Shown: positions 17,877 to 26,562, counted from the first letter of the stretch. The stretch: DNA of 28,664 bases from CAZPDM01 sp964585305 (GCA_964585305.1 CAZPDM010000060.1:1-28664); one strand, 5' to 3'. Program-made: numbers and translations. Notes: generated by a model not told the origin, from the sequence alone.

Positions 17877-18635
17877 ATGCAGTCAGAATATATAGAGACA
17901 TCCGCATCAATCAATAATGATATACTTACTTTTCCAAAACTTCTTTGGGCTGAAAATATTGGAAAAGATTATCATACGGGAGAAATAACAGTCCACGCGC
18001 TTCAAAATGCGAGTTTGGAAATTCGACAAGGCGAAATTTTATGTATTTTAGGGCCATCTGGATCAGGAAAAAGTACTCTTTTGAATATTTTGGGAGGAAT
18101 TGATACTCCTGATACTGGGAAAATTTTTTTTCATGATGAAGAAATTACAAAATATACTGAACGCCAGATGACAGAATATAGACGGCATCGTATTGGGTTT
18201 ATTTTTCAATTTTATAATCTTATACCTAATCTTACAGCACGAGAAAATGTAGAGTTAGCTACCCAAATTTCTACTATGCCTTTAAATACAATGGAAGTTC
18301 TTTCCTGGGTTAATCTTACTGAAAGAGCAGAGCATTTCCCTTCTCAATTATCAGGAGGTGAGCAGCAACGTGTTGCTATTGCTAGAGCTGTTGCTAAGAA
18401 TCCTGATATTTTATTATGTGATGAGCCTACAGGTGCTTTGGATTATGAAACAGGAAAACTTGTTTTACGAACTTTATTGAATATCAATCAAAAAATTGGC
18501 AAAACAATTGCTATTATTACGCATAATGCTGCAATTAGCCAAATGTCTCATAGGACTATTCGTATGCGTAGTGGTTGTATTGTAGAAGTAATAGAAAATA
18601 TGAATCCTGTCCAGCCAGAAGACATTTCTTGGTAA
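17877..18635 (+). CDS. LolD/MacB-type ABC transporter ATP-binding protein
   Basis: This is an ATPase subunit of 252 residues. Walker A GPSGSGKST is at 59-67. A Q-loop in FIFQFYNLIP, signature LSGGEQQRVAIARA, Walker B ILLCDEPTGALD and switch ITHNA follow. The motifs QFYNLIP and DEPTGALD are those of the LolD/MacB/FtsE branch, whose members drive mechanotransmission rather than substrate transport. They act in lipoprotein release, antibiotic/peptide efflux or cell-wall hydrolase control. About 25 extra residues precede the domain. GTAGGAA before the ATG supports the start. No MacB/LolC-type permease follows; the next gene has its own promoter, so this ATPase is separated from its partner. Exact role not determinable. 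Confidence 0.87.
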   Translation: MQSEYIETSASINNDILTFPKLLWAENIGKDYHTGEITVHALQNASLEIRQGEILCILGPSGSGKSTLLNILGGIDTPDTGKIFFHDEEITKYTERQMTEYRRHRIGFIFQFYNLIPNLTARENVELATQISTMPLNTMEVLSWVNLTERAEHFPSQLSGGEQQRVAIARAVAKNPDILLCDEPTGALDYETGKLVLRTLLNINQKIGKTIAIITHNAAISQMSHRTIRMRSGCIVEVIENMNPVQPEDISW

Positions 18636-18673
18636 CATATTATTTTGTTTGCAATTAAGAAAAAAAAAATCGC

Positions 18674-18721
18674 TTGACAATTTTTGAATCTTAAGTTACA
18701 CTTAATTATAAGTGTGCTTAA
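18674..18721 (+). promoter_or_regulatory. Strong promoter with palindromic operator over the -10 box
   Basis: TTGACA (18674-18679), a 17-base spacer and TACACT (18697-18702) make a near-consensus promoter. ACACTTA-ATTA-TAAGTGT (18698-18715) is a perfect 7-bp inverted repeat covering the -10 box and the start site. Outer arms TTAAG (18691-18695) and CTTAA (18717-18721) extend the symmetry. Such a site is expected for a dimeric repressor. The leader to the start codon is about 130 bases, AT-rich and without other clear structure. Confidence 0.65.
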
Positions 18722-18838
18722 CAAAAATTTTATAGAAGATATTGTATTACTATATTTATTTAATTCTATTATAGACAAAAAGTTAAGTAATTTATAGCAC
18801 AGCATCAATATTTTCTTAATCCTTTTTTAAGGAACTAT

Positions 18839-19966
18839 ATGAGAGTCTTAATTGCTGGATATGGTAACATAGGAAAAGCTGTTCATGCCTTAATTAAAAG
18901 CGTTAACAAAACATCTGTTACTTCTATAGAAATATGTGATAAAGATATTCATGGGATTACTGTGCAACAATGGTTAGATAGTAATCATGACAAAGTTGAT
19001 ACTGTACTTAATTTAACAGGTCATGGTTCGGAAAGTATCCTAGCGTATTGTCAAAAATATGGACTAAATTATATAGATACAGGTTTTGATTTAGCCGATG
19101 ACGATCCTAGAAATTTAGCTGCAGCATTCCAAGAATTTCGTTCAACTCCAGTTAATATAACTGCTTTAGTTGGTTTTGGCATGAACCCTGGAATTATAGA
19201 ATACATCTACCATCGTGCTGCACCACAAAAACCCCATATAGCAATTGAACTAGAATATGATACTGCTTCTTGGTGTAAGAAAGAAATTTTTAATACATGG
19301 TCTCCGCTATATTATTTCATGGAAGCGGTAAATTACTCTCCATATTTTTACCGCAAAGATGAAAAAGTGTGCTTTTTGTCTTCTGCTGGAATAGATATAG
19401 AAATTCCTTTAAAAGTCGATGGGACCAATCGAATATTTAATTTAATTCCACATGAAGAAATTGTAACAATGGGGGCCTCTAATAAATATTGTGAATTTTG
19501 TGCTTTCTTTTATCAAGCACCAGTAGCAATTCAAAGTTTCTTGAAAAACAATGGGAATACTTTAGATTGCGAAACTGTTAAAAAGATTCCAGTCCCAGGT
19601 AATGGCCTTGAAGGTGAAGATATTAGTGGGATGCTTATAGATGATGGGTCTGCCTATCTAACATATCATTTTACTAAATTTTCTCATGCAAAATGTCTTG
19701 CTGATTTTAAAGATGTTAATAATAAAGGAATCAGTGCTACAGCATTGCAAGTTGCATCGGGTGTTTATATTGCTATAGAATCTCTGCCATATATTGGACC
19801 GGGAATTTATACAATGACTGATATTGCACAGAGGATTTCCCCTTATATAGAGAAAGCACTTAACGAAATTAACTTACCATTAGAATTTCGAAAATTTCAT
19901 GTAGATGAAATTAAATGGGATAGAAATATTGTTAAGGATTTAATGAATCAGCCCTCTCTTGACTAG
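18839..19966 (+). CDS. Saccharopine dehydrogenase / homospermidine synthase-like NAD(P) enzyme
   Basis: This is a protein of 375 residues. It begins with a Rossmann fold nucleotide site, MRVLIAGYGNIGKAV (GYGNIG at 7-12). LNLTGHGSESILAYC and NYIDTGFDL follow, then VGFGMNPGIIEYIYHRA, which is like the GxNPG stretch of saccharopine-dehydrogenase-fold enzymes. That family includes saccharopine dehydrogenase (lysine), carboxynorspermidine dehydrogenase and bacterial homospermidine synthase (polyamines). The NPG segment leans toward the homospermidine-synthase side, but at 375 residues it is shorter than typical bacterial homospermidine synthase (~470), so the substrate is open. AAGGA six bases before the ATG supports the start. 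It is a single-gene unit with a strong, apparently repressible promoter and a terminator right after the stop. No decarboxylase or other polyamine gene is adjacent. Confidence 0.7.
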   Translation: MRVLIAGYGNIGKAVHALIKSVNKTSVTSIEICDKDIHGITVQQWLDSNHDKVDTVLNLTGHGSESILAYCQKYGLNYIDTGFDLADDDPRNLAAAFQEFRSTPVNITALVGFGMNPGIIEYIYHRAAPQKPHIAIELEYDTASWCKKEIFNTWSPLYYFMEAVNYSPYFYRKDEKVCFLSSAGIDIEIPLKVDGTNRIFNLIPHEEIVTMGASNKYCEFCAFFYQAPVAIQSFLKNNGNTLDCETVKKIPVPGNGLEGEDISGMLIDDGSAYLTYHFTKFSHAKCLADFKDVNNKGISATALQVASGVYIAIESLPYIGPGIYTMTDIAQRISPYIEKALNEINLPLEFRKFHVDEIKWDRNIVKDLMNQPSLD

Positions 19967-19970
19967 ATAA

Positions 19971-20016
19971 ATAAGAACAAAAGACTTGCGAAAATTCGCA
20001 AGTCTTTTGTTCTTAT
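19971..20016. terminator. Perfect inverted-repeat bidirectional terminator
   Basis: The arms 19971-19992 and 19995-20016 are perfectly complementary (22 bp). The inner GACTTGCG/CGCAAGTC core is flanked by A- and T-runs. It sits between two convergent genes, the NAD(P) enzyme ending at 19966 and ruvB ending at 20042, and can terminate both. Confidence 0.9.
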
Positions 20017-20041
20017 AGGAAAAGCAAATTTTCAGCAAATC

Positions 20042-21073
20042 TTATAGTTCATTAAATAAATTATTTTCTAAGTTTTGTTGATTAAGTTTGAGATCCCGAT
20101 AAGCTCTCTCACCGATTTTACGACCGCGGGGTGTCTTTTGAAGAAATCCTTCTTGTATTAAGAATGGTTCATAAACAGATTCAATGGTGTCTTCTTCTTC
20201 CCCAACTGCAACAGCAATTGTTTTTAATCCTACAGGCCCACCGCCGTGTGTAAGAATTGTTCTAATAATTCTACGATCCGTATTGTCCAGTCCAAAATCA
20301 TCTACGCCTAGCATAGTTAGGCCTTTACGAGCAATTGATTCGGTAATAATTCCTTGAGAATGAACTTGTGCAACATCACGAATGCGTCGTAAAAAACGGT
20401 TTGTAACACGCGGTGTTCCACGACTGCGACTTGCAATAATTTTTGCAGCCGGATCTTCTATTTGGATTTCAAGAAGTTTTGCACTACGTTTTAATATCTT
20501 AATTAAATCTTCAGGTGGGTATAAAGCTAATTTTTCATGGATGAGAAAACGCGAGCGAAATGGAGCTGTTAATAAGCCTTCACGAGTTGTTGCACCGATA
20601 AGTGTAAAAGGCTTGATCTTTAGATTAACTGTTCTTGCACTTGGTCCTTGATCAATGATTATATCTATAGAAAAATCTTCCATTGCAGAGTATAGATATT
20701 CTTCTACAACGGGATATAAGCGGTGTATTTCATCAATAAATAAAATATCTCCAGCCTGGAGATTAGTTAAAATACCTGCTAAATCGCCTGCAATCTTTAA
20801 TGCAGGGCCAGAAGTAATTTTAATATTAACACCCATTTCTGAAGCAATAATACGTGCCAAAGTTGTTTTTCCTAAACCTGGTGGGCCGGAGAGAAGAATG
20901 TGATCGAGTGCTTCATGTCGTTGTTGAGCTGCTAAAATATATGTCTTAAGATTTTCAACTGTACGTGTTTGGCCAATAAAATCTTGAAATTTTTGAGGCC
21001 GTAAAGTCATTTCCAGATGATCTTCTTCCTCATTACGATTTGCATTGACTGGGCGAAGTATATCCTGCGCCAT
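20042..21073 (-). CDS. ruvB: Holliday junction branch migration helicase RuvB
   Basis: This is an AAA+ motor of 343 residues, the normal length. As hexameric rings flanking RuvA it drives branch migration of Holliday junctions. Walker A GPPGLGKTT is at 63-71, Walker B ILFIDEIHRL follows, and the conserved GATTREGLLTAPFRSRF contains sensor and arginine-finger residues. The C-terminal winged-helix part has GGGPVGLKTIA and the family ending TPRGR. AAAGGA six bases before the ATG supports the start. ruvA and ruvC are not adjacent. A promoter is visible upstream (21134-21162). Confidence 0.97.
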   Translation of the reverse strand: MAQDILRPVNANRNEEEDHLEMTLRPQKFQDFIGQTRTVENLKTYILAAQQRHEALDHILLSGPPGLGKTTLARIIASEMGVNIKITSGPALKIAGDLAGILTNLQAGDILFIDEIHRLYPVVEEYLYSAMEDFSIDIIIDQGPSARTVNLKIKPFTLIGATTREGLLTAPFRSRFLIHEKLALYPPEDLIKILKRSAKLLEIQIEDPAAKIIASRSRGTPRVTNRFLRRIRDVAQVHSQGIITESIARKGLTMLGVDDFGLDNTDRRIIRTILTHGGGPVGLKTIAVAVGEEEDTIESVYEPFLIQEGFLQKTPRGRKIGERAYRDLKLNQQNLENNLFNEL

Positions 21074-21133
21074 AGTTTTTCCTTTGAAGCTGAAAAATAT
21101 TTTTTGTTAATTATTTCCTTTTAAATTTTTCAT

Positions 21134-21162
21134 AGTATAACTAAAATTTATTAAATTTCCAA
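21134..21162 (-). promoter_or_regulatory. Promoter of ruvB
   Basis: On the minus strand TTGGAA (21157-21162) and TATACT (21134-21139) are 17 bases apart, placing the start about 55 bases before the ruvB start codon. The rest of the 184-base divergent region is AT-rich. A TACAAT box for the plus-strand gene (around 21215) lacks a well-spaced -35. Confidence 0.5.
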
Positions 21163-21257
21163 TATCTAAAAAAATATTTTTGAACCTTTTATAGACAATT
21201 TGGTTACAATAAATAACTAGAAATAAAAATTGGATATATAACCAAGGAATTTTAAAT

Positions 21258-23267
21258 ATGCCTAAAATATTTTTTATAGTAATAATACTTTTATTATTTT
21301 TTTCAGTAGGTTGTAATAAGAAATCTACTTCTAAGCTCCAAAATAATAATCATGCTGGGCATAACCATACTTCTTCAACAAAAGTTGATGCATGTTTAGA
21401 TCATGATCATTCTACTTCAAATGACAAACATAGTGAAAATGATATTGATTTAGAAGCTATTGCAAATGCAACATGTGAGCATGGAATTTTGCAAGTAGAA
21501 TGTATGGAATGCCAAAATGAAGATGAAAAAGAGTGTCAAGATCAAAATTGTAATCATGAGAATGCACCTCAAAATCATAAACATTCTCATACATCAATTG
21601 ATTTTCAAGTACTTGCTAAGAAAAAATGCGAACATAATATTTTGCAAATGGAATGTCATGATTGCCAAGGAGAGTTAGGTATTGTTAAACTTGATTCTAA
21701 AATTGAGCAGAAATTTATCAAAAAACAAAAAGTAGAAAAAAAAATACAAACCTATACACTCCAACTTACAGGCAGCTTAGGTGTTGATCAACTTAAAACA
21801 AATGTTATTACGCCAATTGTGTCAGGACGTGTACTAAAGATCAATAAAAAATTGGGAGATGTTGTTAAAAAAGGAGAATTATTAGCTACTGTACAAAGCC
21901 AAGAATATGCAAAAGCAAAGTTTGAATATATTACAGCCAGCCGTAGATATTCTTATGCAGAAAGTAATTATAATTGGGTAAATACTACACATGCTAATTT
22001 AAAAAAGATGCTTGAATCTTTACAAAAAAATGAGACAAAATTAGATTTAAGTATATTGATTAAAGAAGCAATCATTGGAAAATACAAACAAGAACTAATT
22101 GATGCAGCGTCTTCTTATCGGGCTACCCTTTCTAAATATAATAGAGAGATGCAAATTGTAAAAAATATGCGCCGATTATATAAAAACATACAAGATATTA
22201 GTAAAATACCTAACCTAGATACAGAAACAAAAACCCTTGCTATTGGAGAATGGAAGGGAAGACTTTTAGGAACTATTTCTGTATTGGAAATGACACAAAA
22301 AAATTATGATCGAGAACGCTCTCTTACATTAACAAATGCTTCCACACAAAAAGAACTACAGTCTGCAGAGAGTGCATATAGAAAATCTCTTGCAGAATAT
22401 CAAGGTTTAGTGGAAGAATTTGGTTTATTTATTGAAGATAAAGAACAAGAATTACAGGCAGAATACAATTCATCTTTTGCAAGATATTTAAGTAAAATTG
22501 AAGAAATCGAAATGGATTTAGTTTTGCATCGTCTTGAGATAGAACGTGATTATCTTGAAGCAAGTTCTCAAAAATATGCAGCAGAAAAAATGCTTGTTCT
22601 TTTAGGACTTCCTCAGCAAGAAATCGAAAAACTTTCTCAAAATAACCTTGAGCTTGCTCAATATCTAGGAATACTTGAAATCCAAGCCCCGATTGCGGGA
22701 AGCATTATATCTTGTAATATTTCTGAAGGGCAGTTTGTTGAAGCAAGTAAAGAACTTTATACCATATCGGATTTAGAAAATTTATGGGTTTGGTGCGATG
22801 TGTACGAAAATAATTTAGAATTGCTCAAACCATTTCAAAATAGCCTGAGTAAACTTTCTGCTAAATTACTTTTACCTCAAGCATATTATGAAGAAAATAT
22901 TCCTGTTGAAATAGATTATTTATCTGAGCAAGTACAAGAAACAACTCGTACGGTAAAAATACGTGGAATTGTACAAAATTCTAAACGTGAATTAAAACCA
23001 GGATTATTTTTAAGATTAGAAATTCAAATTCCTGCTCAAAAATCTAGTATTTTTGTCCCAGAGTCAGCAGTTTTTAAAGATGATAAGCAAACATTTCTTT
23101 TTAAACGTTGGCAAGAATATTGGGTAAGATCAGATGTTTCTTTAGGAAAAAATAACGATGGGCGTCAAGAAATATTATCTGGAATTGATCATGGAGACAC
23201 GATTGCTATTGATGGCGGATTTATGTTAAAATCTGAAATTCTTAAATCTAAAATGGGCGCGGGTTGA
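21258..23267 (+). CDS. Lipoprotein periplasmic adaptor of a heavy-metal RND efflux pump (CusB/CzcB family)
   Basis: This is a protein of 669 residues, longer than the usual ~400-500. The signal peptide ends in the lipobox FSVGC (Cys19), so it is a lipoprotein. Residues ~30-140 are His/Cys/Asp-rich with HAGHNH and DHDH. Two copies of a CEH-x-ILQ-x-EC-x2-C motif are at Cys73/His75/Cys82/Cys85 and Cys124/His126/Cys133/Cys136. The membrane-fusion core follows: first lipoyl half VSGRVLKINKKLGDVVKKG (~187), an unusually long alpha-helical hairpin (~210-465), second lipoyl half EIQAPIAGSIISC (~471), then beta-barrel and membrane-proximal parts with LKPGLFLRLEI. It links an inner-membrane RND pump to an outer-membrane channel. 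The His/Cys region probably binds metal and passes it to or gates the pump. AAGGAA eight bases upstream supports the start. The pump gene follows after 122 bases. No outer-membrane factor is present in the window. Confidence 0.88.
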   Translation: MPKIFFIVIILLLFFSVGCNKKSTSKLQNNNHAGHNHTSSTKVDACLDHDHSTSNDKHSENDIDLEAIANATCEHGILQVECMECQNEDEKECQDQNCNHENAPQNHKHSHTSIDFQVLAKKKCEHNILQMECHDCQGELGIVKLDSKIEQKFIKKQKVEKKIQTYTLQLTGSLGVDQLKTNVITPIVSGRVLKINKKLGDVVKKGELLATVQSQEYAKAKFEYITASRRYSYAESNYNWVNTTHANLKKMLESLQKNETKLDLSILIKEAIIGKYKQELIDAASSYRATLSKYNREMQIVKNMRRLYKNIQDISKIPNLDTETKTLAIGEWKGRLLGTISVLEMTQKNYDRERSLTLTNASTQKELQSAESAYRKSLAEYQGLVEEFGLFIEDKEQELQAEYNSSFARYLSKIEEIEMDLVLHRLEIERDYLEASSQKYAAEKMLVLLGLPQQEIEKLSQNNLELAQYLGILEIQAPIAGSIISCNISEGQFVEASKELYTISDLENLWVWCDVYENNLELLKPFQNSLSKLSAKLLLPQAYYEENIPVEIDYLSEQVQETTRTVKIRGIVQNSKRELKPGLFLRLEIQIPAQKSSIFVPESAVFKDDKQTFLFKRWQEYWVRSDVSLGKNNDGRQEILSGIDHGDTIAIDGGFMLKSEILKSKMGAG

Positions 23268-23276
23268 GCAGACTAA

Positions 23277-23308
23277 ATATTTTGCAACCGTGTGTTGCAC
23301 GAAAATAT
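23277..23308 (+). other. Hairpin after the adaptor gene
   Basis: ATATTTT and AAAATAT, then GCAAC and GTTGC, pair around a CGTGT loop with a three-base bulge (ACG) on the right side. It lies between the adaptor stop codon and the terminator-like hairpin and could stabilise the adaptor mRNA end. Confidence 0.45.
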
Positions 23309-23309
23309 T

Positions 23310-23352
23310 TTAACAGAAAAAGGCTTGTAATCTACAAGCCTTTTTCTGTTAA
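23310..23352. terminator. Terminator-like hairpin between adaptor and pump genes
   Basis: A perfect 20-bp stem with an ATC loop has a core GGCTTGTA/TACAAGCC flanked by A5 and T5, the form of a bidirectional intrinsic terminator. It sits 42 bases after the adaptor stop and 38 bases before the pump start, where co-transcription would be expected. It could reduce pump expression relative to the adaptor or force a separate start. No convincing promoter is visible in the 37 bases that follow. Confidence 0.78.
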
Positions 23353-23389
23353 TTTCTAAGTAACAAATAATTTTAATAAGGAAATAACA

Positions 23390-26300
23390 ATGCTTCATCA
23401 CTTCATAGAATTTGTCCTTAAGCAACGAATGCTTATCTTACTATTTGGATTTCTTTCTTTGATTTTTGGAATAATATCATGGCAAAATTTATCAACAGAT
23501 GCTTTTCCTGATGTAACAAATGTCCAAGTAATGATTTTAACACAATCTCCTGGATTAGCCCCTTTAGAAGTAGAACGTTTAGTAACCTCTCGAATTGAGT
23601 TAAAAATGAAAGGGCTTCCACAAGTTTCTCAAGTACGTTCTCTTTCAAAAGCCGGACTTTCTCAAGTGGTAATCATTTTTGATGACGATGTTGATATTTA
23701 TTTTGCTCGCCAAATTATCTTAGAAAGAATATTGCAGGCTAAGGAAGAATTACCTGAAGGTCTTGAACCAGAAATGGGACCTATTAGCACTGGGTTAGGA
23801 GAAATTTATCAATATGTCGTAAAACCAGGATTTTACTGCCTAGAACATCCAGACAATTGGTATGAAGAAGAAACAACTTGTGCTCGCTGTTTAAAACCAT
23901 TGCAAAAAATAGAATATTCTTTAAGAGATTTGCGAACAATACAAGATTGGATTATTGCTCCACAATTACGCAAATTACGTGGAGTTAATGAAGTAAACAG
24001 TTTTGGCGGGTTTGTCAAAGAATATCATATTTTGCCAGACCCCAATCTTTTGATAAAATATAAAGTATCTCTTGAAGAAGTATTAGAAGCAGTTGAAAAA
24101 AATAATTCTAATCGAGGAGGAAATTATTTAGTACGTGGCGGAGAACAATTGTATATCGTTGGAAAAGGATTATTTCAAAAGATAGATGATATAAAAAAAA
24201 TTGTCCTAAAATCTGAAGATGGTACTCCAGTATATCTACATGAAATAGCAGATGTCATTATAGGAGATTCTCCTCGCCAAGGGGCTGTAACTCAAGATGG
24301 CAAAGGTGAAGTTGTTGCAGGAATGGTGGTTATGCTTCGCGGAGCAAATTCTAGGCAAGTTGTAAATTTAGTAAAGCAAGAAATTCCTAAAATACAAGCA
24401 ATGCTTCCACCAGGAGTAAGAATTATACCTTTTTATGATCGGACAATGTTGATCCAAAACTGCTTTCGTACTGTTACTTCAGCCTTAATTCAGGGGGTGT
24501 TATTTGTTATTTTAATTTTATTTATTTTATTATGGGATTTTCGTGTAGCATTAACTGTAACCCTTTCATTACCCATTACCGCATCAATTACTTTTATTGC
24601 CATGCGTTGGGCTGGATTGACTGCAGATATGATGAGTTTGGGAGGTTTGGCAATTGCTTTAGGAGCTGTAGTAGATGCGTCGATTGTTGTAGCAGATAAT
24701 GTAGTTCGCCATTATACAGAAAAGTCTACTCCACAAGACAATCGGATGGAAGTTTCTTATCGGGCTATTTCTGAAGTAGCAATGCCAATTATTTTTGCTA
24801 TCTTGATTATCGTAATTGTTTTTGTACCTCTTTTTACTTTAGAATCATTAGAGAAGAAAATGTTCCAACCCTTAGCATTAACCATTTGTTTTGCTATGGC
24901 AGCATCTCTTGTTGTATCTTTGACTGTTATTGCAGCTGTTGCATCAATAGTAACGAAACAAAATCAAAGAAAAAATATTGTTGAAGATTGGCTACTTCGT
25001 ATCTATCAGCCAATTTTAAATAAATTGTTGAATCGTCCTCGTATCGCTTATATTATTGTTCCTATCTTAATTGTTGCTATGATTTTGCCTTTCCCATTTT
25101 TAGGAACTGAATTTATGCCCCCTTTGGATGAAGGTGCCATAGCAGTAAATATGGTAAGACTTTCGTCAGCGTCTTTAGATTTTTCTAAAGAACAATCTAC
25201 TTATTTAGAAAAAATTTTACTAGAAAAATTTTCAGAAATTGAGACAATTGTTTCTAAAAGTGGTAGAGCTGAAATAGCAGAAGATCCTATGGGACCTGAG
25301 CAAACCGATATTATTTTTACTCTTAAGCCTTATCATCTTTGGAAAAGTAAACGTACCAAAGAACAGCTTACCGAAGAAATACGCCTTGAAATGCTAAAAA
25401 TTCCAGGAATTAAGCCAGCTTTTTCTCAACCAATTGCTTTAAGAGTGAATGAATTGATCAGCGGTGTAAAATCTGATATTGCAATTAAAATTTTTGGTGA
25501 TGATCTAGAAACCTTAAAAAACATTTCAGAACAGGTTTCAAATGTATTAAATAAAGTCCATGGAGCAATGGATATTAAAATTGAGCAAATATCAGGATTT
25601 AGTCAGATTGAGATTGAAGTTAACCGTGAAGAAATGGGACGGCATAAAATCAATGGAGATGAAATTGGATTGATTATAGAAGCCGCTATTGGTGGAAAAA
25701 CTGTCACAAAATTTTTGGAAGGAGAGCAAACTTTTTCAGTTGTAGTTCGTTATCCAGAAATATATCGCCGAAATAAGGAATCTATTGAAAATATACTTGT
25801 TCATTCACCATTAGGATATTCGGTTCCTTTGGGTAAAATTACAAATATTAACGAAATTGAAGTTCCAGCTCAGATTAGCCGAGAAGATGGGCAACGAAGA
25901 TTGCTTGTAGAATGCAATATTCTTGGACGTGATATGGGAGGTTTTATTAAAGAAGTTCAGGAATTACTTGAGCCTGTAGAAAAATCTTTGCCAACAGGTT
26001 ATCATTTAGTTTGGGGCGGACAATTTGAAAATCAAAGACGGGCTATGTCTAAATTATCTATTGCTGTCCCCCTTGCAATATTTATTATTGCTCTAATCCT
26101 TTATTCAGAATATCGTTCTCTTAAAAGCACTATCATGGTTTTATTTAATTTGCCATTTGCTGTTTTAGGCGGTTTGTGGATGTTGTGGTTATTTAATATC
26201 AATATTAGTGTTTCTGCAATTATTGGATTTATTGCATTGTTAGGTATGGCGATTGAAGATGGAACTGTTCTTGTTTCTTTTTTTCAAGAGTTACGAAGCC

Positions 26301-26536
26301 AGGGGATGACATTACGTCAATCTATACTAGAAGGAACTCGATTGAGATTACGCCCTATTCTTTGTACATCACTAACAACTTTATTAGGCTTGTTTCCTAT
26401 GCTATATGCTTCCGGACCAGGCGCAGAAATTCAGCGGCCTTTAGCTATTGTTATCATTGGGGGATTGTTTTCAGCACTTTTACTTGTATTATTCTTATTT
26501 CCACTTTTATATTTCCTTTTGCACCAAGAAAAATAA
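23390..26536 (+). CDS. Heavy-metal efflux RND permease (CusA/CzcA family) with Cys/His insert
   Basis: This is an inner-membrane pump of 1,048 residues, the normal HME-RND length, using proton flow to extrude metal ions. It shows TM1, a porter domain, TM2-6 (~350-540), a second half and TM8-12 near the end. A ~30-residue insert after LGEIYQYVVK carries Cys150, His153, Cys164 and Cys167 (CLEHP...CARC), like the small heavy-metal-binding hairpins of metal pumps; this position is usually a short loop. In TM4 the motif is LGAVVDAS (Asp429), nearer to CusA than the DFG-IVDGAV of CzcA. The periplasmic parts RVNELISGVKSDIAIKIFGDD and PEQTDIIFTLKP are more CzcA-like, and two of the three CusA methionines are not at the expected places. 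Specificity between Cu/Ag and Zn/Co/Ni/Cd therefore stays open. It works with the upstream adaptor. Confidence 0.93.
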   Translation: MLHHFIEFVLKQRMLILLFGFLSLIFGIISWQNLSTDAFPDVTNVQVMILTQSPGLAPLEVERLVTSRIELKMKGLPQVSQVRSLSKAGLSQVVIIFDDDVDIYFARQIILERILQAKEELPEGLEPEMGPISTGLGEIYQYVVKPGFYCLEHPDNWYEEETTCARCLKPLQKIEYSLRDLRTIQDWIIAPQLRKLRGVNEVNSFGGFVKEYHILPDPNLLIKYKVSLEEVLEAVEKNNSNRGGNYLVRGGEQLYIVGKGLFQKIDDIKKIVLKSEDGTPVYLHEIADVIIGDSPRQGAVTQDGKGEVVAGMVVMLRGANSRQVVNLVKQEIPKIQAMLPPGVRIIPFYDRTMLIQNCFRTVTSALIQGVLFVILILFILLWDFRVALTVTLSLPITASITFIAMRWAGLTADMMSLGGLAIALGAVVDASIVVADNVVRHYTEKSTPQDNRMEVSYRAISEVAMPIIFAILIIVIVFVPLFTLESLEKKMFQPLALTICFAMAASLVVSLTVIAAVASIVTKQNQRKNIVEDWLLRIYQPILNKLLNRPRIAYIIVPILIVAMILPFPFLGTEFMPPLDEGAIAVNMVRLSSASLDFSKEQSTYLEKILLEKFSEIETIVSKSGRAEIAEDPMGPEQTDIIFTLKPYHLWKSKRTKEQLTEEIRLEMLKIPGIKPAFSQPIALRVNELISGVKSDIAIKIFGDDLETLKNISEQVSNVLNKVHGAMDIKIEQISGFSQIEIEVNREEMGRHKINGDEIGLIIEAAIGGKTVTKFLEGEQTFSVVVRYPEIYRRNKESIENILVHSPLGYSVPLGKITNINEIEVPAQISREDGQRRLLVECNILGRDMGGFIKEVQELLEPVEKSLPTGYHLVWGGQFENQRRAMSKLSIAVPLAIFIIALILYSEYRSLKSTIMVLFNLPFAVLGGLWMLWLFNINISVSAIIGFIALLGMAIEDGTVLVSFFQELRSQGMTLRQSILEGTRLRLRPILCTSLTTLLGLFPMLYASGPGAEIQRPLAIVIIGGLFSALLLVLFLFPLLYFLLHQEK

Positions 26537-26562
26537 GCATAAAATATTAAGAATTGATAGAT

